Shown: positions 10,879 to 21,073 of the stretch, one piece after another
Layout: every line of letters begins with the position of its first letter
Numbering within the stretch: position 1 is the stretch's first letter
DNA from: Tetragonia tetragonoides
Lineage: Eukaryota > Streptophyta > Magnoliopsida > Caryophyllales > Aizoaceae
Length of the DNA: 64,000 nt
Assembly (NCBI GenBank): GCA_038025085.1
Contig: CM076146.1
Span: forward strand, 13,933,501-13,997,500
Reading direction: 5' to 3'
Position numbers and translations under genes: made by a program
The notes under the pieces: generated by a model
What the model was told of the DNA's origin: nothing
What the model saw: only the letters and a program-made list of their open reading frames with translations
Databases searched by the model: none

Positions 10879-12261
10879 CTTAGAAAGACGCCAAAGAAAG
10901 GACTTGAAAACAAAGACTCATGATTTTTAGAAGACCCTCGATAGCCCCTAAGGTGAATGTGCTTCTAGACATCTATATGAACTTGAATGCATGATGATGA
11001 CAATGCAATGACAGAGTTACGACAACAACATGCAAGATGCATGACAGACTGACCTTGACATGCATGACAATGAGTTGATGCTTCCTAGAATGACCCTGGA
11101 GCACTTAATGAATGATATGTCTAGATTTCTAGTGTATGAGACGTAATGAACAAATGGAGACATTGATGAATGTAAGACTTGGACCCTTGTACAAATGCAG
11201 ATGCAAAATGACGACAATACAAGCATGATGACTAATTATGAATCCTAACATGGAGCGTCTAATACGTACAATGCAATGCAATGCAAAGAAATGGAAAAGA
11301 AGAAAATAAAAATCTAAGCGTAAATGCCCGATTATTTCCCCTCATATCAAAGGAAAAATGAAGTCGATGAACGAAAATGAGAAAAATAGAAAAAAAACGG
11401 ACCATCCTATTTTGTTTTTTTTTTTTTTTTTTTTCTTGACTCAAAGAAAATGGAAAATGGGATAAATAAACAAAAAAGAAATTCCGGCATTTTTGTTTTT
11501 GATTTTCCAAATTATTTTTTTTTTCGGCGCCTTTTTTCTTTAACGCCTCTTTTTCTGTGTTTTTTTTTTGCCGAATCCGAATTACATCAAAAGAAAAAAG
11601 AAAAAAGAAAAATAAAAATAAAAAGTGGGAGAGGGGAATTGGAGAGACTGACTCTCTTTTTTTTTTGCTAAAAAGGTCCTAGAATTTGTTCATGACTTCG
11701 ACGCTATATGAAAATATATCATCGGGGAAAATGACGAGTGTTCATTGAATGGAATTCTCGCACCTTCTTTGGGCATTAGGAACTAGCTAAAAATAAAAGA
11801 AAAGAGACTTCTAGCACGTAAGTACATGTTGGCACATAGTCACGGCATTCATGCATTCAGGCAAGCATTATAACGACGCAGTTTACAGGTAAACATGTGA
11901 TCAGACAGGCATTACAACGACACATGCACAACAAGCAAGCGAATGCACGTATGTGGGTTAGAGGCTTTTGGCTCCTGTGAGGTCACCACAACAAATTACA
12001 ATTTCCGTTCGTAATTCTTTTTCACCAACAAGAGTCGATGAGCCGTGGGTGAGGAAGCGTCGGTCTGCACGATAGGACATATGTATATTCCTTTAGATAT
12101 ACGAATTGTCTACGAGTTGCGACACAAACTTCCTCGAGGGTCGATAAGGTTCAAAAGGTTGTGCCAAAGCACGTGCAAATGATGCAAATGAAACAAAATA
12201 TGGAACATGTTATTAAACAATTAAGCAAACTTGACTTTCGAGTCTCACCCTCTTCAATAAA
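10879..12261 (-). other. 5' untranslated leader of B1
   Basis: No coding signal is visible. It contains several poly-T tracts (11410-11435, 11508-11520, 11555-11570) and repeated ATGCA/GACAATGCA words near 10980-11290. The part around 11290-11500 is homologous to the start of element B2 at 17280-17450. Confidence 0.7.
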
Positions 12262-12279
12262 TCCCCAGTGAATTCGCCA
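12262..12279 (-). other. Primer-binding site of B1, Tat/Ogre type
   Basis: On the minus strand it reads TGGCGAATTCACTGGGGA, one base inside the LTR. The TGGCGA...CTGGGGA form is the type used by Tat/Ogre elements (reported as tRNA-Arg). A2 has the matching TGGCGACTTTATTGGGGA. Confidence 0.75.
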
Positions 12280-12280
12280 C

Positions 12281-13900
12281 TGTAAGGACCCGGGATTTCT
12301 ATGGCTACGGAGTGCGTCCTTATAGAAAATTTGTAAGCTGGGGGTTTAGATAAGTTCAAGGAACCGTCGAGTTAGAAAAGATTTTGTAAAGAGTTGAATT
12401 GAATAAAAACCCTGAAAGTGGTCACAAATCTGCTATCGGCATTTTATCGAAGGGACAAACCGAAGGGACAATCCGAAGGGATAACCTAATAGAGCGACAA
12501 GTGAACTGGTCATGTTTTTAGAAAGACTCTCGCTCATATAGAACATATGAGTACCCAAGAATAAAGGGTTCGGGGGCGAAGGTACGAGGTGGGAAGGTGT
12601 TAGGCACCCAACTCGCTCGTTTATGACGGCCTTTACTAACTCAAGTTTGCTTAATAATTTAAAGACATGATTCCCATGCAAACCGGATTAACAACCTAGA
12701 CTTAGACTATTAATTGGTTCATCACAAGCATCACAACATTTATTTTAACCCTTGTTTAGACATGCATTCGATTGGCAATTTGAGCATTACAACGACTAGA
12801 CATGCTTGGACAAACAATATTTATGAAGCAATAAAAGACGTTACTTAGCATGATATCTACATTTTGACTACAAGAAAATAAAGAATTAGGCAATTAATTT
12901 AATTTGAGCCCTCAAGAGTTAGCTAGTACCTGAACTGTACGCTATATTTGACAAAATAGTAAAGACAAGATCTCAAGTTTGGAAGAAAGAGGGGGAAGCT
13001 CGGTGTCGATAGTCCCGAGAATAGAATAGAATTGTTTATGGAAGAAAGAGGGAGAAGCTCAGAGTCAATACTACTGAGAATAGAGGGTGTCAACTGTAGA
13101 CTGTGTGTATTGAACTGAGGGAGGAGGGTTTTATTTATAGGCGTGGAGGAGTAGGGTTCGACGGCTGAAAAGGAGCCGAAAATCGAATTGGGCTTGAAAA
13201 ATGAGTCGGGCCAGAAACCACGTCAGCGCCGCTAGCGGCCCTGGAATTTTAGTCAGCGCCGCTAGCGGCCGTGGGTTTTATCCCAGGGCCCCTGACGGCT
13301 GTCAGCTTGCCAGCGGGATGTTTTCCAGGCCATATATCACTTGTTTGGGATCCAAATTAGATGATTCAAGATGATTTGGAAAGCTTATTGGGTCTAGTTT
13401 CAAATGGCTTTGGTTTCAGGCTCAAATGTTTTGTGGCTATCCAGATATACCAGAAAGAGTAAGGAGATGTCAGGTTTGGAGTACGCATCAATGTTGGGCT
13501 CGTAACTCCTTGGTTGGGAATGTGGTGTGGGCTCATGATATGGCATTGGAAAGATATTTAAATAAGGAGTCCAATAATATAAGGCTCTGAAATTAATTCA
13601 ACCAAATGAACTTTCAAATATGGCTGGAAACACGGTCCACAGTATTCGCCTACATCTGTTTGACCCTTAACTTCGTTTGGCCATAACTCTTAGGTGCGGA
13701 ATCGTATTTTGACAAGGAAGGAAGCAATGGAAAGCTCTTCAAAGGGGCTTTTAAATAATGTGGGAATGAAAGAGTGATTGAGGAAAAACCTGAGACCTTA
13801 TTTTACCTATCAAAGCAAAAATAGCATTCAAGTTTATAAATTACTCTTTTCATCATCGGGCTTCTGCGGAGAAATCTGAAGGCGCTTTTTTGGCGTTACA
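12281..13900 (-). repeat. 5' LTR of B1 (1620 bp)
   Basis: In element orientation it begins TGTAACGCC at 13900 and ends GGGTCCTTACA at 12281. It carries TATAAATAA at 13131-13139, two perfect GCCGCTAGCGGC palindromes upstream of it, and the conserved GGTGCCTAACACC block at 12581-12619. About eight differences from the 3' LTR are visible in the first 120 bases, so the insertion is not recent. Confidence 0.92.
13131..13310 (-). promoter_or_regulatory. LTR promoter of B1: TATA box plus GC palindromes
   Basis: TATAAATAA (13131-13139, minus) lies about 90 bases downstream of two identical 12-bp palindromes GCCGCTAGCGGC at 13228-13239 and 13258-13269, each preceded by AGC and followed by C. A degenerate third unit (CCCTGACGGCTGTC) is near 13288. 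The same arrangement recurs at every other A and B promoter in the window. Confidence 0.65.
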
Positions 13901-13905
13901 CATCG

Positions 13906-14276
13906 CCGTCCATGAATGATAAGAGGGCATGTCCTACGGTGTTGTCCACCAGTACATCTATAAGTGGCAAGGGAAAATCGTCCTTTGGACTTGCCTAGTT
14001 TAGATCTCTAAAATCGACGCACATCCTTACTTTGCCATCCTTTTTTGGGATGGGTACTATGTTAGCAACCCATTCTAGATACTAAGCGACCTTAATAAAA
14101 CATGATGCGAGCTGTTTTTTCACCTCTTCTTTGATTTTCAATGTCCACTCAGATTTCATTCTCCGAAGTTTCTGCTTTACCGATTTTGAATCAGGATTGA
14201 GTGGTATCGTATGCTGCGCTATCTCGCGAATTATTCCCGACATATCTTTATAGGACCAAGCAAAAACTTCTATGTA
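13906..14276 (-). pseudogene. Reverse transcriptase N-terminal half of A1
   Basis: Translation gives the RT entry segment (IPLNPDSKSVKQKLRRM), then VRMCVDFRDLN and the PLIDVLVDNT region. Stops interrupt it after FIKVA and after FRDLN. The B1 target duplication sits at the end of the DALLSFMDG-like segment, and the RT frame resumes at 6010. Confidence 0.85.
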
Positions 14277-15545
14277 TTATTTTAAGAGATTTATAAAGCT
14301 TTCTCGCTCTTTGGGAGTTAGCGATAAGCCAATGCGCACTTGGCGCGGCTCTTGATCGCTTGCAAGATTAATTAATTTTGTTTCTTCCACAATTGAAGTC
14401 TTTTGTTCATGCTCTAAGAGTGCTTTAGTTACTTCTTTGGGCAATTCTTGTTCATCTTTTGAATTATTAGCTACTAAGTAATCCAAGAAGTAAGCAGAAT
14501 CGGTATTCATTTCATTGATAGAATAAATCGGAATATTAACGGAGCCATTACTATTGGCTTTAACATCATTAGACTTGCAAACAGAATTAAACATAGATTT
14601 GGGTGGACCGCCCGACTCTACTATATTAGACTCGTCTTCAGAAGTAGACTCAGTCTAATCGAAGTCAGTGTCGGTGACAGGCTTGGACTCTTCGGCGATC
14701 GTGATCTTGATCTTCTTTCCATTGGATCTCGTCCAGCTTATGGTGCATTTCTGCTTTGTGAGTTGACCCTCGCTTGGAGTGATCAACTTAGTTGGGTCAA
14801 AGTTTGCATCTTCAATTGCATTACTGACATTGTGGAGCTCCTCATCTTTTGGATGCTGATGCTCTTGTCCAAATAGTAGACCCAAAGCATTGTTGGGTGT
14901 GTTTTGTACCCAATCAAAGTTTAGCCTCCTTCTTACAGGCAAAGGAGTCTCTTCCAGTGCATAGCAGTCTTGGAAGACTTCGAATCCGGGAATTTGGATT
15001 CCATAGACAGACAGAACATAGGGCTCGAGAAAGCCATAATAAGGGAATGGATCTCCAGGCTGGACGAATTGCCCGTTTAGAGTGTGCGCGTATGGTGCCA
15101 TGGGGATGTCATAGGCTTTGTTTTCCTTAATAGCCCTTCTCTTTGCTTTTTCTTTAGCGATGTATTCTTGCATTTTCTGCTTGGTAGGGTTATAGCGCAA
15201 CCCAAAAAAATTATTTCCGGCTTTGGATGACCAAACTGAAAGTGGTTTAGAGACATCTTTGCCTAGAGCAGTGCCAGGGAAGTGCCCCTGATTCCTTAGT
15301 ATGGCATTAATTCCCAGATGGGAATATGGTGCGAATGGAGCTATGTCTTGCTCAAGTAGAGCGACGTCTTCGGTCATGAATTCCCAAAATTCTTCATCTT
15401 GTTCAGTGTGCTCGACCTTAAGAACTGGCGCGTCTTCAATGCTAGCAATCATAGAATCAGCTCTAACCTCTAGAACTACCCCTCCGCCATCATATTGACC
15501 TTTTGGTATAGTGTTGAAGCTATTGCGTTTAGTCCATAGAGCCAT
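14277..15545 (-). pseudogene. Protease-RT spacer of A1, G-patch-like remnant
   Basis: Two frames (14655-15545 and 14277-14594) are separated by a TAG at about 14656 where A2 has CAG. The first contains LGINAILRNQGHFPGTALGKD followed by basic EKAKRRAIKEN, resembling the degraded G-patch stretch found between protease and RT in Tat elements. The second is Asp/Glu/Ser-rich and leads into RT. Function is inferred from position only. Confidence 0.65.
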
Positions 15546-16033
15546 GGGCGTCCTAAGAGTAAATTGAATGAAGCTGCAATATCGATGACATGGAATTGAA
15601 CCATTTTCTCAATTGGTCCAGTGTTAAGGTTAACTGAAAATATGCCTAAGACATTTCGTTTGGAATTGTCGTAGGCCCTCAACCCTTGTGCGGTATGTGC
15701 GAGGTTGTTGACATTTATGCCCAAGCATTGGGCGTTCCTTAGGGGACAAACGTTGACAGCGGATCCATTGTTTATTAGGGTCATTGGGACCTGTTTCATT
15801 TCACATATGGAAGTTAGGTAGAGTGCCTTGTTGTGGTGAGTTCCTTCGGGTGGAAGGTCTTCACTAGTGAATGCAATTGCTTGCAAGGAATTTCCTTTTG
15901 TGAGGAGATTGACCAAGTCATCCGGAGTAGCTTCGGGGGAAACCATGGTTTGGTTAAGTACTTTTAGTAAGGCATTCCTATGTACTTGAGATGTAGTAAA
16001 AAGTTGCCATATAGAAATATCCGCTTTAGTCTT
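15476..16033 (-). pseudogene. Aspartic protease of A1 with mutated active site
   Basis: The domain runs from KADISIWQL through LINNGSAVNVCPL to LLLGRPWL. The retropepsin active-site triad D-N/T-G in A2 reads LIDNGS, but here it is LINNGS, so the catalytic Asp is Asn. A frameshift near 15510 separates it from the spacer frame that begins at 15545. Confidence 0.88.
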
Positions 16034-17271
16034 TTAGAGCTGCTTAAGTAGTGTAGTGTCGTCATCCTCGGTTGGAGAATTTTGGTCCTTGTTTTGGACC
16101 AGTGGAGAGTCTTTCACTTGTGGTATGACTGAAGCTATGTTTTGTAATGGATCCTTTTTTTTGGAGATGGGGTGGTATATAGTGCCTTCCCGACCTCGTG
16201 AGGTTCTCAACTTCCTGAGATTCATCATTAGAAGAATCGTACCACACTTTAGAAATCTGTAGGGTAGTGTCTTCCTTGTCACTATCACTTTCGTAAAGTC
16301 CGGCTACCTCTAGGTGGAGGGAGTCAAGCTTAAATGGTGGAATAGAATGTCCAATTGGCGCAATCAAACAAGAGGGGTCTTTTTCCTCTTCTTCATTTGT
16401 AATGACGAAAACCGCACCTAGAGGATTAGTGTTGTTGTTTGGAGTGGGAACATTCTTTGGCTTGGGAATAGTCCCATTGTAAAAAAGATCCTGGATATTA
16501 TTTCTGAGTGTCCAACACTTCTCGGTGTCATGTCTTTTTCCTCTATGGAATTTGCAATAAAGATTAGGATTCCATGATGGGCTCCTCCTTTCGACGTCAG
16601 GATCCGGAGTGGGACCCATGACGTTGAGATAGTCATTCTTGAAGAGCTTTTCCAAAGCTTTATCATAGGTCATGCTCAATGGGGTGTATTGCCTTTGCGG
16701 TTTGTCGTAGACAACATTAACTTCATTAACCTTGTTGGAAGAGCTTCCCGAGTTGGGATTCTTCTTGTAGTTCGAGTTATGAGTGCCTTTGTTGAAGAAG
16801 TCTTTGCCTTTCTCCTTTTTAAGTGCTTGGTCATCCTCTATGAGCAATCCCACACTATTGAGTTGTGTGTATGAAGTAATTGCTTGTTATTTGAGAGGAT
16901 TCAAGTAAGGAGGTTGTAAGTTCTTGATAAGTATCCGAATTTGCTCTTCCTCGGATGGACGGTCAAGCATTTCGGCCACTTTAGTTCTCCATTTCATAAC
17001 AAAGTCAGTGAAGCTTTCATTTTCACCTTGCTTTATTGCTTCCAACTCTCTCATGGTAGTTGGTTGGATGACGTTGTCGGCTTACCTAGTGAGGAACAAA
17101 CTAGTCACCTTGTTCCATTCTTGAATCTGACTGGGCTCAAGCTTGAAGAACCATGCTCTAATAGTGGGGTGCAAGGTTTGTGAGAAGAGGTGACTATAGA
17201 GGTCATGATCCACTCCCCTTAGGCCCATTGCGGTGGTGAAAGCCCATATATGATCTTTTGGATCATCGGTT
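16034..17271 (-). pseudogene. gag of A1, N-terminally truncated
   Basis: The frame has part of the capsid core (AFTTAMGLRGVD-like through IQEWNKV), a linker with PPYLNPLK, and a zinc-knuckle-like YCKFHRGKRHDTEKC where the conserved Gly is Arg. Stops replace a Tyr in TRYADN (about 17083) and another Tyr in PLKYQ (about 16890). The N-terminal third is absent because the sequence changes to B2 leader at 17271. Confidence 0.88.
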
Positions 17272-17519
17272 CTTTTATTGGCCGAAAATCTTTTATTTTA
17301 TTTTATCCAATTTTCCATTTTCCTTGAGTCTAGAAAAATTTTTAAAAAAATAGGATAGTCCGTCTTTTTCTATTTTTCTTATTTTCGTTCATTGACTTTA
17401 TTTTCCTTTGATATTAGGGAAACAGTTGGGCATTTAGGCTTAAGATTTTTTTTTGGGACAATGTGTTTTTCTACGTGTGGTTCGTCCATTTTCTTAGGTG
17501 AGAGTCTCATGGTCTTTTC

Positions 17520-18593
17520 TTGTTACTTAGTGCTTCGTGCTTCCTATTCAGGTTAGAGGGTCCGAAGAAGAAAGGAAACCTTGAGAAAAGTTGGGCTCGG
17601 CATTCGGCAAGGCTAGTTCGTCTGCAACCGTCTACACCGCCAAGTTCCCGATTACCTCCACCACAAACAGCCTCACCATCAATAAATTCACCTTCACTAC
17701 ATACCTTCTTCTCCACACCTATTACCCCTCCTAGTTTCACAATGCCCAAAACTACTGACGAGAGACTGGATGGGCTCATGAGTGAGGTAGAAAGGGTACG
17801 ACTCAAGGTCGAGGACATAGAAAGGAAAAGAGAAGATGAAGCCAGAATCCCCTCTGATTCTGACTCCGAGGAAGAAGGGCCATATGCCATGCTGGCTAAG
17901 ATTAACTCTATGCTCAAGAGTAGCGATTTGATCTACAATTACAGTGCCAATGTGGGAAAGCTTGACACTAAAATCAAAGGCAAGCTTCCGGCCAAGTTCT
18001 CCATGCCTAAAGTTACGACATTCACTAGAACTGATGATCCACAAGATCACCCCAAGGCCTTCACTACTGCCATGGGTTTGAGAGGAATTGACAAAAGTAT
18101 CTACATACACTTGTTCCCACAGACTCTTGATGCCTCGACTCGTCGTTGGTTCTACACCTTGAATTTGGAAAACTACCATACTTGGTCAGATTTCACTACA
18201 ATCTTCCTTGCACGCTACAAGGAAAATGTTGTTCTAACTATGACCCTTCCAGAGTAAGAGATCACCAAGCAAGAAGAAGATGAAGGGTTCATTGCCTTCC
18301 TTCAACGTTGGAGGCTAAAGGTGGCCAAACTGGTTGAAAAACCTGCGCAAAGTGATCAAATCCGCCAATTCATCAAGAATCTGCAACCTGCTTACGTGGA
18401 ATGCCTCATGTACCAAGCAATTGACTCCTACAACCGGCTCTATGATGTGGGTATCTTAATTCACGATAATCTTTACTGTCAATATCACCGGATGTTTGGC
18501 CACCGCATGGATGACTGCATTAGCTTGACAGATGGTATACAGAAAATCATGGACAAGAAGGAAGAAGATGACACCTATGAAGCCTGTAACTAG
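17520..18593 (+). pseudogene. gag of B2
   Basis: The protein has a Pro/Ser-rich N terminus, a charged coiled-coil-like segment (residues about 80-115), the capsid core with KLPAKFSMPK, FTTAMGLRG, IHLFPQTLDA and FLARYKENV, then QPAYVECLMYQAIDSYN and a knuckle-like CQYHRMFGHRMDDC. A single TAA at 18255-18257, just after TLPE, interrupts an otherwise open frame of about 358 codons. B1 has the identical stop at the homologous codon. The last residues are acidic. Confidence 0.88.
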
Positions 18594-18989
18594 GTAGCTA
18601 CAAGAAAGAGCTAGAGGAATCGAGTCTGAGTCCCTAAGTTTTGTCGAGTTAGGATCATAGCTAAATCTTTAGGTTGAGTCTTGAACGGGGGGTGTTCCCC
18701 TTTTTGCTTTTTTTTCTAAGTCTAGTTTCTTTTTGACTGGAATTAAAGACCCTCTTCTCTAAAGTCATATGTGCGTATCTTTTTGCAAATCAACAAAAAT
18801 TCCTCTTGCTCATTTCTTTCTTTGTTTAGCTATTGATAAATCAAATGAACTCAAAGTTGCACAAATCATTAACTAATCAGTTTAAGCAATGTAAGTAAAC
18901 TTCGCAAAGCAAGAATGCAAATCATTTCTTATACAGGAATTTGAGCAGCTAAACTCCCTCAACAATTCCACTCCACATGCAAAGAAGAA

Positions 18990-19816
18990 GTGAGCCAGCC
19001 TTCTGCATTAACCTCGACACAAGTCTAATCCTGGCTCCTATCGAAGAAGACCCTTGGTACCAAGACGTCTTCAACTATATCAGCAAAGGCACATACCCTC
19101 CGGACGCGCCCATAAGAACTCAATGGGTCATCCGTCTCTTAGAGGCATAATATATAGAGTACAAGGGGGTTCTCTACAAAAAAATCCCACAATAGAGTCA
19201 ACCTCAGATGTGTGAACGCCGAAAAAGCCGCAGAAATCATGGATGAGGTACACAATGGGGTGTGCGGACCACCCATGAATGGTCAAATGCTCTCTAGAAA
19301 GGTCCTTCGACTGGGATACTATTGGACCACCATGGAAAGAGACTGTTACGACTATGTCAAGAAATGCAAGAAGTGTCAGATATATGCCAACCTACAGCAT
19401 ATATCACCCTCAATGCTCCATAACTTCACGTCCCCTTGGCCATTTTCCGCATGGGGAATAGATATCATTGGTAAAATCACCCCCAAGGGCTCTGGAGGAA
19501 ATGAATACATCCTAGTAGCCATAGACTATTTTACCAAATGGGTCGAAGCACAGTCCTATGCCATCCTCACATCCAAGCAAGTGTCCAAATTCATAAGGAA
19601 CAACATCATCTGCCGATACGGTGTTCCACATGAAATTATTAGTGACCATGGATCCCATTTCAATGCCGAAACAGTCACCCTACTAAAGAACTACAAAATC
19701 CAGCACCACAAATCATCCCCTTACCGACCCCAAACCAATGGCGCAGTGGAAGCCGCCAACAAAAAACTCAAAACCATCATCGAAAAGATGATATAAAACT
19801 ACAAAGATTGGCCTGT
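18990..19816 (+). pseudogene. Integrase of B2
   Basis: The region starts in the RNase H-integrase linker (DPWYQDVFNYISKG) with stops after LLEA and KIPQ. It is then open from 19212 to 19796. The catalytic triad is present: WGIDIIG, ISDHGSHF, and GAVEAANKK. The zinc-binding His pair is damaged, as CGPH of A1/A2 is CGPP here; the Cys pair CKKCQ is intact. The reading breaks off after NYKDWP at 19816, where antisense DUF7745 sequence begins, so the C-terminal domain is deleted. Confidence 0.9.
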
Positions 19817-20029
19817 GAAAACTACTAGAGGGCATAATTCACAGTTACCGAAACGGAAGACGTGCAAGTCTGGGTCCCAATAGTTCAAAGCAGATCGAAG
19901 AAGGGGCCACAAGATTTTGGTTGGTCTTAGAGCCAATAAGGTTGATATATGGTACGGAGCCAGTTCTAGTTTATCTTCTATGGTCAGATTTTTACACCAG
20001 GCATCGAACAGATTTTCAAAGGATTTCAT
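19817..20029 (-). pseudogene. DUF7745-like protein, N-terminal fragment (antisense cargo of B2)
   Basis: About 70 codons run from MKSFENLFDAW. They contain LELAPYHISTLLALRPTKILW, YWDPDLHVFRFGNCELCPL, closely matching the start of the A2 copy at 43663 (FDDVFDAW, EFWDPKFHVFR, HEMCPL). This is the N-terminal signature of plant DUF7745 proteins, whose function is unknown and which commonly occur in repeats. The gene is antisense to its element and is cut by the deletion that joined it to integrase. A TATA box lies 70 bases upstream. Confidence 0.78.
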
Positions 20030-20099
20030 AGAAGCCTTGAGAAAATTGAGAGAGCTAAAGTCTGAAAAAGAGATACGACATTAGACATCCCATAAATCC

Positions 20100-20260
20100 T
20101 ATTTATAGGCAAAGAATCGGATCAAAAATCCATGAAAAAGGCCTAAAGCCAGAGCCGCCAGCGTCGCTAGCGACTGTGACCAGCGCTGCTAGCGGCCCTC
20201 ACCATTGGCCCAGCGCTGCTAGCGGCCCAGCCCAGCGCCGGTAGCGGCCCTGACCTCGGC
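20100..20260 (-). promoter_or_regulatory. Antisense promoter for the B2 DUF7745 gene: TATA plus GC palindromes
   Basis: TATAAATA on the minus strand (20100-20107) lies 70 bases before the ATG at 20029. Upstream, 20151-20250 carries four units related to AGCGCYGCTAGCGGCCC (for example at 20201, 20231 and 20255-region CGGTAGCGGCCC). These match the LTR promoter palindromes of B1. Confidence 0.65.
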
Positions 20261-21073
20261 CCAGTCGACATTTTCCTTTGGTTCTTGCCCGCCTGTTTGG
20301 TCCATTCCGCTCGGTTGGAGCCCAAATTTTCAAATGCACAACAGGGTTACAAGGCCCGAGACTCTCTTAGTTTTATTCTTTTTCTACTTTCCTTTTATTT
20401 ATTGTTTCTTTGTTTTAGGGGGTATAATATGTGTAATTTTTGATTTTCTTGCAATTTTTACCCTTTTCTTTACTGTATTACCTAAATTAAGTCCCACACT
20501 TTACTGCATAACACACTGCATACTTAGATTTCAGACGGGCATAGTCGAGTCATAATAGCATTCATATCACACAAAATGCATAATAACAGGAGTTCAAAGT
20601 TCTGAAGACCAAGGTTTACAAATCAAGCCTATATTGTGCAACTGGGGTCATGATCATCATTGCTATCGGCCTCATCCTCAATGGAAGGCCCCTGACCAAA
20701 GTTCCAGGCCGAGTAATAGAAGGAGCCCTGAGTACTGAACGAGCTATAAATTGGCATGCAGTTGTTGGGCCTCATGTCTCGTCCATCATGCACTGGTGCG
20801 TGCATAGGGGTACCTACCGAAAACCATGTCCCAAGGAGGCTCTCCGTGGCTTGACTAGCAAAATCCATAGCCACATTCTGATACAAAAGGCCCAGCTTGA
20901 GGCACATCCCACCCAGGAGCGTTCGCCCAACCTACAGCCGTAGGGGTCACAACGGGCCTACTACTCAAAAAAGGCTGAAAACCCGCTGGAGAAAACATCT
21001 CAGGCACAGGAATGTGCGGCATAGAAGGTCCAGGCGCCTCATCAATAGGAGGCCTGGTCGTAGCTACAGTAGG

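Larger units (their letters stand above)
6011..13900 (-). mobile_element. LTR retrotransposon B1 (7.9 kb), nested in A1 RT
   Basis: Two related LTRs (6011-6720 and 12281-13900) enclose a primer site, a gag remnant, a conserved block, tandem repeats and a polypurine tract, all oriented on the minus strand. The flanks are CATAG (6006-6010) and CATCG (13901-13905), a 5-bp target duplication with one mismatch, and the A1 RT frame resumes after it. There is no pro, RT, RNase H or integrase, nor the antisense cargo genes, so B1 is a deletion derivative of the B family. Confidence 0.93.
4086..17271 (-). mobile_element. Tat/Ogre-like retrotransposon A1, split relic
   Basis: This is a minus-strand Ty3/Gypsy element with gag (right), protease, a spacer region, RT/RNase H, a second archaeal-type RNase H and integrase (left). 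It is closely related to A2 at 45613-52143. It is interrupted by B1 (6011-13900) in RT and by X (to 4085) in integrase, and is cut off in gag at 17271 by a junction with element B2. LTRs are not visible. Multiple stops and frameshifts make it dead. It is the oldest layer of the nest because two other elements sit inside it. Confidence 0.9.
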
